A stretch of 64,000 nucleotides of DNA. It comes from Symbiodinium natans (lineage: Eukaryota; Sar; Dinophyceae; Suessiales; Symbiodiniaceae). Every line of letters starts with the position of its first letter. Positions within the stretch are counted from its first letter, which is position 1. The stretch covers positions 381,501 through 445,500 of the forward strand of contig CAJNDS010002286.1 of the NCBI GenBank assembly GCA_905221605.1, in the 5' to 3' direction. The position numbers and the translations under genes were made by a program. Shown one piece after another: positions 56,346-64,000 of the stretch. Below the pieces are notes generated by a model, which saw only the letters and a program-made list of their open reading frames with translations, was not told the DNA's origin and did not search any database.

Positions 56346-57119
56346 TCGCTGTGTACTCTCCCCGACACAGCCGACAGAATGCCTAGAAGGCCTAGGATAC
56401 AGGCTGCCTCGCTAGGTCTTCTTGGCATTCGGACTGTGGCACATATACTATAATGAGACCCCCAAGATGCTGTTCTAACAAGGCCCCGATGTATGAAACC
56501 CTGGAGCTGCCAGTATCCCTAAACCCTAAACCCTAAACCCTAAACCCCAAACCCTAAACCCTAAACCCCAAACCCTAAACCCTAAACCCTAAACCCTAAA
56601 CCCAAATGCTCGCCGACGATTTCGGCTCCGGAGAGGGTGCCCTGAGACCCTGAAGACTCCGTGTTTTGGCGGCTTTGGAAGCCGCCATCAGCTGAACACC
56701 GGTGCTGCTGGGCTTTTCAAGCAGCAAAGGGTCCTTTTTTTCAAGGGCTTTCTTTAGGGTTGAATGAGGGTCCTTTTTTTAGGGTTTTCTTTAGGGTTTA
56801 GGGTCTAATTTATAAAGCGGGTGAAATATATCTCGAGGAGTCCAGTTGATGGTTTTTGTTGGGGCTCTAAACCCTAAACCGTCAAGAGACGGATGCCGGA
56901 CAGGGTGTCTGCCTCGCCTGCCTTGTCCGAGGGTGAGCGATTAAACCCTAAACCCTAAACCCTAACCCTAAACCCCAAACCCTAAACCCTAAACCCTAAA
57001 CATGGCATTGACACACCGAGGTCGACAAAGAGTCGACCCGCAGCTTGCAAAGTACATCTTCCTCCATTCCCCATGATGCCAGGCGCCGGTGGAGGGTGCT
57101 TCCGAAAGGCTTTCAACTT

Positions 57120-57545
57120 CGAGTCCTGAACTTGGGGTTTAGGGTTTAGGTTTAGGGTTTAGGGTTTAGGGTTTGGGGTTTGGGGGTTTGGGGGTTTTGG
57201 GGTTTGGGGTTTAGGGCTAGGTGTTCCCGAGACCTTGTCCTTTTTCTGCGGGGCATGGCGGTTGGCTTGTCCGAGTTGTCAGTAAAGCTGTGGGTGGTGG
57301 ATGGCTTGAGGGGCATGGCATGAATCAAAGCATGCCATGCCAGGTTCGGGGTTGTTCTGGCTTAGGGTTTTAGGGTTTTAGGGTTTGAGGGTTTTAGGGT
57401 TTTAGGGTTTGAGGGTTTTAGGGTTTTAGGGTTTTAGGGTTTTAGGGTTTTAGGGTTTTAGGGTTTTAGGGCTTTAGGGTTTTAGGGTTTTAGGGTTTAG
57501 GGTTTGGGGTTTGGGGGTTGGGGGTTAGGGGTTAGGGTTTAGGGG
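57120..57545 (+). repeat. TTTAGGG and TTTTAGGG variant arrays
   Basis: 57133-57215 passes from TTTAGGG to TTTGGGG; 57362-57500 is mainly TTTTAGGG with TTTGAGGG; both are in + orientation, with about 145 bp of unique DNA between them. Confidence 0.92.
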
Positions 57546-57798
57546 GCAACGATTACAACTTGCCTCTTCCCAAGGAACCAGGAATTGGTCGCTATCATTT
57601 TGGAGGCGTGTAGCCTTAAAAAAGGACACATGTGCACTGCCCCCCAAAAAACATTGCCGACCCAAACTCCAAGTCGGAGTGGTGAACTATGGCAGGCAGC
57701 CCAATGCGCGTCCTCTCAGCGGCTGCAATCATGGTCACCCTGCACCCTGCCGCGACTTGGCCGGAATGATGCCGGCGGAAGATCACGAACCTTTTTAC

Positions 57799-57885
57799 AT
57801 AGTGGGAAAGCATTCCCTATTTGTAAGGGTACTTAAGACACAATAAGGAATCGAAATTTGGTTTTTAAATCCTATCCCAACTATG
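57799..57885. mobile_element. Introner-like element, family K
   Basis: CATAGTGGGAAAG at left and ATCCCAACTATG at right; inside AAGGGTACTTAAGACACAAT. Relative at 30262. Confidence 0.55.
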
Positions 57886-58559
57886 AACTGCCTCTCCAGT
57901 GCCATCCAATACATCATAGGGAGCGGGGAAGAAAAAAAAGAGATGCGATTCGTCAAGGACCTCGCAATATGCTGCCATATTTGGAAGTTTGGCCTGCAAG
58001 CAATTTGCAAACTGAAGGTGGAATCGTGCGGAACTTGGCCTGGCTCGGAATTCAACAAATCAAATAAGTACAATGCCCCATTCTTCGAGTTTCGGAGAAC
58101 AACAAGACAGAGAGAAAGGCTTCAGGGTATTGGGTTTACGGGTTTGGGTTTAGGGTTCCCACGACAGCGGACAAGTTCTGAAGAAGAAAGAGAACTGGGT
58201 AACTCGAGACCTCCATCCCTTGTGTGCAAGCCTTTCTTGGCTTATAGGGTATCGGGAAGAGTCTTGCTGACTGATTCGGCCAACTTCGATGCATCTCGCT
58301 CAGCAGCAGGCATCGATATCCTAAAGACTGTTGATGGGTGAGAGTTTGGAGGTTTTCGGGGTGTTTCTGGAAGGCCAAGCGGACCTCGGCTTGACAACTA
58401 ACCCTAAACCCTAAACCCTAAACCCTAAACCCCCTAAACCCTGGCTTGACAACTAGATTGGCTAGCAACTCCCAAGCCCACGTCCAAAGCGCATGGTCCT
58501 CGAAGCCGCCACTCTGAATCCTACACCTAGACCCTGGGGGAAAAACGAGAAACAAAAAG

Positions 58560-58599
58560 AAAAATGATAACAATAACAAAAATAATATATGGTAATATG

Positions 58600-58636
<37 letters not shown>

Positions 58637-58695
58637 TTATTTAAATTGATTTTTAATTTTAATTAACTATTTATTTATTCACATTTATGTACATA
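58560..58695. repeat. AT-rich region with (TA)n
   Basis: AATAATATATGG, a TA run and TTTATTTA words; very low GC against its surroundings. Confidence 0.9.
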
Positions 58696-58855
58696 CATTT
58701 ACGCCTGCAGCAAGGATGAGTTTTGGGAACCGCTGGTGGGTTGCGTTAGGAGGTGTGGGCTGGGGGGGTCTGCGTCGATGCTTGTTGCGTTGAGGTCCGC
58801 GTCCGGTTAAACAGATCCGGGGCTGGGGGGACGACTAGGGAGTGGCCAAAGGAAT

Positions 58856-58941
58856 GGGTTTAGGGTTTAGGGTTTAGGGTTTAGGGTTTAGGGTTTAGGG
58901 TTTAGGGTTTAGGGTTTAGGGTTTAGGGTTTAGGGTTTAGG
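58856..58941 (+). repeat. Interstitial telomeric array (TTTAGGG)n, about 12 units
   Basis: Pure heptamers. Confidence 0.95.
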
Positions 58942-59245
58942 GGTTCGCGGGCTTGGGGAGGGGATGTGTTTGCAGTAGCCTTTGTAGCCCAAAAAGATCA
59001 AGCCTCAGACCTAACCCTATACCCTGAACCCTGAACCCTAAACCCTAAACCTTGAGGAAACCCTGAAGCTTTCGACAGCTGCTTTTGAGGTGGGCATGTC
59101 CGAGCTGGGGCTACACAAGGGCCCTGTTCGGGAGCCCAGCGGGGTGTCAGATGGCATCAGTACTGGATTTTGGGTTTGGGGATTTAGAGATTTAGGATGC
59201 TACGAGCGTATTGCGGCCATTGCAGGCCCGACAGACTCTGAGCAT

Positions 59246-59395
59246 CTGAGAGAGAGAGAGAGGGAGAGAGAGAGAGAGAGAGGCGGACTCTGAGAGCCTG
59301 AGAAAGAGAGAGGCAGAGAGAGAGAGAGAGAGAGAGAACATAAGAATGAAATAAAGAGACAGAGAGAGAGAGAGAGGAAAAAAGAAGAAAAGTGC

Positions 59396-59427
<32 letters not shown>

Positions 59428-59502
59428 GAGGTAGAGAGAGAGAGGGACACAGAGACAGAAAGAAAGAGGGAGAGACAGAGCGAGAGAGAGAGAGAGAGCA
59501 GT
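59246..59502 (+). repeat. (GA)n purine-strand microsatellite
   Basis: About 250 bases almost free of pyrimidines on this strand, broken by AGGCGGACTCTGAGAGC-type words that echo CAGACTCTGAGCATCTGAGA at its left edge, so it seems to have grown by duplicating that seed. Confidence 0.93.
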
Positions 59503-60027
59503 TTTTGGGCAAAAGGGTTTTTGGCCTGGCTGTGGAGAAAAATAAGGTTTGCAGAGTTTGGGGTATAGGGTTTAGGGATTAGGGCTTGCTTGGCTTTAGG
59601 GTTTAGGGTTTAGGGCTTAGGGTTTAGGGTTTAGTTTAGGGCCAGGCGCGCTGGGACAAGCCTGTGCAAGAAAGGGTTTAGGGATTAGGGCTTAGGGTCC
59701 GCCCTAGACTTCTCTGGGCGATTGCACAAGGAGAGTTCAGGAACGGTTGGTTTCCCCCAACTCTCCCAAAAGAAGGAGCTGGTCATTGGGTCTCTGCTTG
59801 TGGGGGGTTTAGGGTTTAGGGTATAGGGTTTAGGGTTTAGGGTTTAGGGTTTAGGGGTTCATGGTTTAGGGGTTTAGGGTTTAGGGTTTGTCTTACCACA
59901 GGCAGTCCAGGAGGTCGGCGGACACAATGGCCATACACCCCTCAAGGTTTTCAGGCATTCTAAGCAATCAACCACCTGAGTCCCTCGGCAGGCCCTTGGG
60001 ACATTTCACTTTTTCGCTTACATGAAT

Positions 60028-60130
60028 ATAATTTTTCAGAGGGTTCTAAGGGCCATCCTAGGGTATTGCATTTCCCTTATTGGGCCTAAGAGGACTCTAC
60101 TTGGGAAGATTTTTCAGAGGGCTTTAAACG
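60028..60130. mobile_element. Introner-like element, shared with 52316
   Basis: ATTTTTCAGAGGGTTCTAAG and ATTTTTCAGAGGGCTTTAAA repeat about 80 bp apart around a CCCTTATTGGGCCTAAGAGG core. Confidence 0.5.
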
Positions 60131-61668
60131 CCATCCTTTGTCCTTTTGGCTTCGGGTTTGGGGTTTGGGGTTTGAGGTTTAGGGTTTTGGGCTTAGGGTT
60201 TCTGAGACCCTTCTGCCCCTTCGGGGACTCGACGACCCCACCTAAGAGGGGTTTGTGGCCCATCTTGCCTTTAGTGGAGGGCTCGAGTAGTGAAGGGGAC
60301 ACGATCCCAAAAATCTATGTTAACAATTATTGTTATTATTATTGGCGTTGTTATTGTGATGATTACTTATAGTTAAATTAGCATATGTATATATATATGC
60401 ATATATAGTTTTTGTGTGTGTGTGTGGGGGGGGGGTTATGAGGTTTCCAGAAAAATATGCAGCTTGATGATTTTGGGGCGAGGTCGGCCTGATGCCGCAA
60501 AGTTTGCTGGAGAACTCTCTCCGACTTGGCCGCGCAGGCGTTTGCAGGGTTATCCTCATCTTTTAGGTGCCCTCTAAACTCTAAACCCCCAAACCCTAAA
60601 CCCTAAACCCTAAACCCTAAACCCTAAACCCTAAACCTTAAACCCTAAACCCTAACTGACCTGATATTTAAAACTTTCCAAGGAATACCATGCTGCAACT
60701 TTCTGGCGTAGGGGCAGCGGTCCAGCTCCCTGGATTGAGGGTTCGCATGGACATGTTCATCAAAGTGGAACTGTGACCCGAACATGCTCCGATACATCAT
60801 GGCCCTTATCATGTAAGTCCCCGCCCCCCCGCCCCAAGGTAACGTGTTTACACCTCCCTGCCGCCCTTGTGTGCACCGTAATTGCCGATCTGTGTGTGTA
60901 TGCACCCTAAGCCCTAAACCCTAAAACCTTAAACCCTAAACTCTAAAGGTGGTCTAGATGTTGAGAAGTTTGGAGACTTGTTGGTGAGCTCCGGGTGCGC
61001 ATCGCATGTTGAAAGATGCAGAGGGGGGTTTCCGAAAACTGGGGGTGCCTTATTTGGAGGTCTATATGAAGGGTCCCTTATTAATTTCGTATACCCCCCA
61101 TATAGGGCACTTTTGCGGATGTCGGATGTTCCGTCATGTAGAGCGTTGAGCGCTGGCCGGATGATGTCTTCATGTTTGCGGCAGATGCAGCATATGTCAT
61201 CTGCCACGCAGGCCCGATGACCACGCAAGATGGAAAGGCACACCGTGTTGGGGCAATATCTATATTATATATGTATATATGAGATTATTATTGACTGCTA
61301 TATTGTTATATGAAGGTATTGGCATATGACTATGCATGTTCGTGCGGCCTTGTTCCAAGAGGGACCGGAGGAAGCACTGTATTCCCGCAAACCGTTTTGC
61401 AAAGCTTTGCGGTTTAGGGTTTAGGGTACGTTCCTCCATACGCATGGACCTGCAGTCAGTACATGCACCTGTGGCCCATCGTATTGGCATTAGGGTTTAG
61501 CGTTTAGGGTTTAGGGTTTAGTCGCGAATACCCATCGTGCACTCAAGACTTCCCGGTGTCAGCGCAAGGGGCATGTTTGCCCGTTGCAATAATCCGCCCT
61601 AAGCCCGGCCCCTAGCCCCAAACCCTGAACGGCACCTTCATGAAAACTCCAACCCTAAACCCTAAACC

Positions 61669-61770
61669 TTGGGAGGTTCCACCTTATACTAACAATCCTG
61701 AATAGGGATACTCATAGGGGATACTCCAATGCCCATGAAGGACTGTTAGTATAAGGGCGAAACATCCCAA
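61669..61770. mobile_element. Introner-like element, family A
   Basis: TTGGGAGGTTCCACCTTATA at left; GACTGTTAGTATAAGGGCGA and ACATCCCAA at right. Confidence 0.7.
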
Positions 61771-61924
61771 CCTGAACCCTCAACCCTCAACCCTCAACCC
61801 TCAACCCTAAACCCTAAACCCTAAACCCCTAACCCTAAACCCTAAACAAACCCTAAACCCTTCCATAGGTACCCTTAAGGTGAACATCCCCAATGGTTGA
61901 TTTAGCAAAGCACTGCCTTGGAAG

Positions 61925-62010
61925 ACCGGGAAGCCGACTGTGGACAACGGGGAGAGCCTTGACCCCTACGATGCGGCTCAGCTCATGTCCGAAGACGGCC
62001 CCAAAAGACC
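61925..62010 (+). CDS. Exon candidate KTGKPTVDNGESLDPYDAAQ
   Basis: Unique block between two C-rich repeat regions, open and acidic. The acceptor and donor are not certain. Assigned to the collagen-like gene only by position. Confidence 0.35.
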
Positions 62011-63290
62011 CTAAGCCCCTAAGCCCCAAAAGACCCTAAACCCCTAAACCCTAAGCCCCTAAGCCCCTAAACCCCTAGGCCCCGAAGCCCCTAAGCCCCT
62101 AAGCCCCCAACCCTAAAACCCTAAACCCTAAACCCAAAACAGCTAAGGAGCATGCCTTCAATCATAGTCCGGATCCCTATGTACAAAATATTCTGGCAAA
62201 AGACCGCCCAAAAGACCCTCCGTTCAGGAGCATGCCCTACATCAGAGTCCGGATCCCTATATACTATATACAGTCAGTGGAAGATATATTCTGGAAAGTG
62301 CCTCATAGAGTTTGGAAGCAACATTCAGGAACAGACCAAAATCATATTATGGGACCCCGATGATACTTTAGGGGGCTGCCATTGGAGGCTTGGTGTGCCT
62401 TAGTCCAGTCAGAATGTGTAGCTTGTTCCCCATGGACTTAGCTTCAGTGATCCCAACACCCTATACCCTAAACTTCTAAACCCCTTTTCCCTATACCTAA
62501 GCCCCAGATAAACCCCTCAACCCTTTTCCCTACACCCGAACCCTAAATAAACCGCTATACCCGAACAAGTGAAGGCAAAAGCCACCTCCTAAACCCGAAA
62601 CCCTTAACCCTAAACCCTAAGTCAGCTAGGCGGGCGGCAAAAAAAGAAACCCTAAAACCTAAACCCTAAACCCTAATTCTCATAGGTGCCCCCGGAGCTG
62701 ATTGGCGATGTGGGCCTGGCGGGCGCGAAGGGCCCGCAGGGCAAGCAAGGTGCATCGGGCTCAGGGTTCAAAGGGTGGACTTAGGGTTTAGGGTTTATTG
62801 GGGTTTAGGGTTCAGGGTTTAGGGTTTATCATGTAGGGTTGAGGGTTTAGGGTTTAGCATTCAACAGTTGGGGCCCAAAGAGTTGCGGGGCATACGAGCT
62901 TGGGGAAGATTCGGATGTTTGGGCATGAGACATGACTCTTGCTGGGCTTCCTAATGATTTTCTTGGTTAGCACAAGGAGCTTCAGTCTAGGGTTCTACTT
63001 GCAAGCAGGGCGCTGTGTTGTGACCTTCTTTTGCTACCATTGCCTGTTGCTGAGTCACTATGGGACTATAGGAGGGACCCTTATAAGGGACCTTGAGGGT
63101 TATTTGGGGGTTCTGTGGGGGCTACAGGGACTGTATAAGGTATATTGATATGTATGTATATATGCATAATTATAATTATATATATATATATATCGTACAT
63201 GTATAGGGGTTGTATAGGGGAAGAAGATCAAGGGTCCCTTCTTATACCGCTTAACAGCAGGTGAATGTGGCGATCGAGGACGCGCTTCTG
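61925..63290 (+). CDS. Collagen-like (Gly-X-Y) protein, partial
   Basis: Two exons read a collagen triplet pattern: 62686-62749 (VPPELIGDVGLAGAKGPQGK) and 63261 onward (G-E-C, G-D-R, G-R-A, S-G). The split glycine codon G|GT joins them in phase across an intron that runs from a GT donor (62750) to a CAG acceptor (63260) at the edge of a family F introner. A plausible upstream exon at 61925-62010 reads KTGKPTVDNGESLDPYDAAQ then LMSEDGPK. Gly-X-Y chains form triple helices, usually in secreted or surface proteins; no signal peptide is in view, so location is unknown. The 3' end is not seen. Only about eight triplets are visible, so the call is moderate. Confidence 0.5.
62152..62280 (+). repeat. 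Direct duplication of a 60-70-bp segment
   Basis: AGGAGCATGCCTTCAATCAT, AGTCCGGATCCCTATGTAC and ATATTCTGG recur as AGGAGCATGCCCTACATCAG, AGTCCGGATCCCTATATAC and ATATTCTGG. Confidence 0.85.
62686..62749 (+). CDS. Collagen-like exon: GDVGLAGAKGPQGK
   Basis: Gly in every third place over five triplets. Acceptor CATAG|G, GT donor at 62750-62751 after one base of the next Gly codon. Confidence 0.6.
63062..63260. mobile_element. Introner-like element, family F, ending at a splice acceptor
   Basis: AGGAGGGACCCTTATAAGGG at left, GGGGAAGAAGATCAAGGGTC and CCCTTCTTATACCGCTTAA at right. The core was expanded by a TA microsatellite. Its right end is followed at once by CAGCAG and the collagen-like exon. 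Confidence 0.68.
63261..63290 (+). CDS. Collagen-like exon: GECGDRGRA
   Basis: In the phase left by the previous exon the reading is G-E-C-G-D-R-G-R-A-S-G. Acceptor AGCAG|G. The 3' end is unknown. Confidence 0.48.
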
Positions 63291-63766
63291 GGATCATGAG
63301 AAAAAACCCGCAATGCCGCGTCCAGGGGCGACGGACTAGAAGACCATGTCATGGATTTAGGGTTAGGGTTTAGGGTTACATTGACTTCAAAGTTGTTTGG
63401 AGACCGACGCGAAAAGTAGCCTTGGCCACCATTACATGTTTTAGCCGGTCCCTGGCATCCGTTCCGTGGCCCTACTGTGACGCCAGGGAAAAGACGAAGG
63501 CTTCGACAGCAATTCGAGAAGCCTCACGACACTTCCATATCAGGAGTAAGTAGATTTCACGACCTGCGCTGCTTGGGGACTCTTCTGCAGTGGAGGAAGC
63601 AGCATGATTAGTGGTTTTGATCCTGGGGATTCGTCCTTTTTCAGCTGTTAGTCTCGGAAACCCTACACCAAAAAAAACACCAGACCCAAGTCTGGCAGGA
63701 CCCAGAGGCGAAAACTTCACCGTCGCAGCCAACGCAACGGAGGCCACATGAGTTTCAAGGGACGAA

Positions 63767-63901
63767 AGGAGGGACCCTATAAGGGACCTTAGGGGTAATT
63801 TAGGGGTAATTTAGGGGTATTAGGGGTTACATAGGGGAAGAAGACCAAGGGAAATAAGATTCAGGGTCCCTTCTAGGGGTCCTTCCTTGTACCCCTTAAG
63901 A
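63767..63901. mobile_element. Introner-like element, family F
   Basis: AGGAGGGACCCTATAAGGGA at left; AAATAAGATTCAGGGTCCCT and GGGGTCCTTCCTTGTACCCC at right; GGGGTAATTTA repeats inside. Confidence 0.7.
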
Positions 63902-64000
63902 GTTCTAAGGTTTACATAGGACGCCATGAAGCAGGGAGGCGGGTCTCTTTGAGGAGACATGTGCGTGATGTGCGAAGCAGGGTGGAAGTCCACGAAGGCT

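Larger units (their letters stand above)
56660..61900. other. Repeat-rich stretch without recognised gene
   Basis: Besides the listed repeats it has several 60-100 codon open frames on both strands (for example 57883-58341 + and 60929-61243 -), none with a family motif. A minus-strand reading at 61090-61240 has CCICRKHEDIIRPALNAL, which could be coding, but its repeat setting does not support an exon. Confidence 0.45.

Noticed and set aside
59184-59512. Minus-strand serine/leucine-rich open frames
   Set aside because: They are translations of the (GA)n microsatellite.
60929-61243. Possible minus-strand zinc-finger-like exon (CCICRKHED)
   Set aside because: Only one C-x-x-C pair, no splice-site support and an introner-like palindrome within the frame; kept only as a note in the region entry.
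1-64000. Interpretation as a true chromosome end
   Set aside because: Arrays occur in both orientations throughout and alternate with coding exons; none is terminal in the window.
1-64000. CRISPR-like array reading of the regularly spaced CCCTAAA blocks
   Set aside because: Spacers differ widely in length, the unit is the telomeric heptamer, and the genes are intron-bearing eukaryotic ones.

Overview
The window is nuclear DNA from a eukaryotic alveolate, most likely a dinoflagellate. Six things point that way. Exons are tiny (20-120 bp) and scattered through a sea of plant-type telomeric heptamers (TTTAGGG/CCCTAAA). Introns mostly begin with GC, less often GT or GA, and end in AG followed by G. 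Short inverted-repeat elements that look like introners recur in about a dozen families. Every recognisable gene is on the + strand. Two gene families are typical of dinoflagellates: a ubiquitin-like plus ankyrin protein and a multi EF-hand protein. A reverse-transcribed pseudogene appears to carry a decayed dinoflagellate spliced leader. A chromerid is the main alternative. The genus cannot be told from the sequence. No long open frame exists, and most simple ORFs are telomeric-repeat read-through; the genes below were assembled exon by exon by hand.

Layout. Positions <510-25615 hold a CFAP57/WDR65-like ciliary gene: WD40 exons to about 6.8 kb, then coiled coil to the stop at 25613-25615. 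More than 40 exons join with largely consistent reading phase, and the 5' end lies outside the window. Positions 26894-30240 hold a set of exon-like islands from an unidentified gene. Positions 31154-36658 hold a ubiquitin-like/ankyrin-repeat gene. Positions 38621-49510 hold an EF-hand gene whose calcium loops are split between exons. Nested in one of its introns, at 44046-45789, is a broken papain-like (C1) cysteine protease copy. From 49.5 to 61.9 kb there is mostly repeat with a few weak exon candidates. Positions 61925-63290 hold a collagen-like (Gly-X-Y) gene that runs towards the right edge.

The most striking pattern is the relation between telomeric repeats and splicing. Across the CFAP57-like gene the nearest repeat before an exon is usually CCCTAAA and the nearest after it is usually TTTAGGG. 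Many introns therefore open with UUUAGGG and close with CCCUAAA, a natural stem that also offers G-triplets near the donor and CUAAAC branch-like motifs near the acceptor. Two loci look like insertion scars. A (TTTAGGG)3TTT insert sits in the protease pseudogene between two CTGG copies, and a 170-bp CCCTAAA array is flanked by a 40-bp duplicated piece of an ankyrin exon. Three introner-type elements have telomeric repeat inside them, and one of these (36466-36580) makes an exact GT-AG intron. I infer that telomeric DNA is being inserted internally and has been adopted as the standard intron end.

All homology statements are hand comparisons with remembered family features; no search was run.
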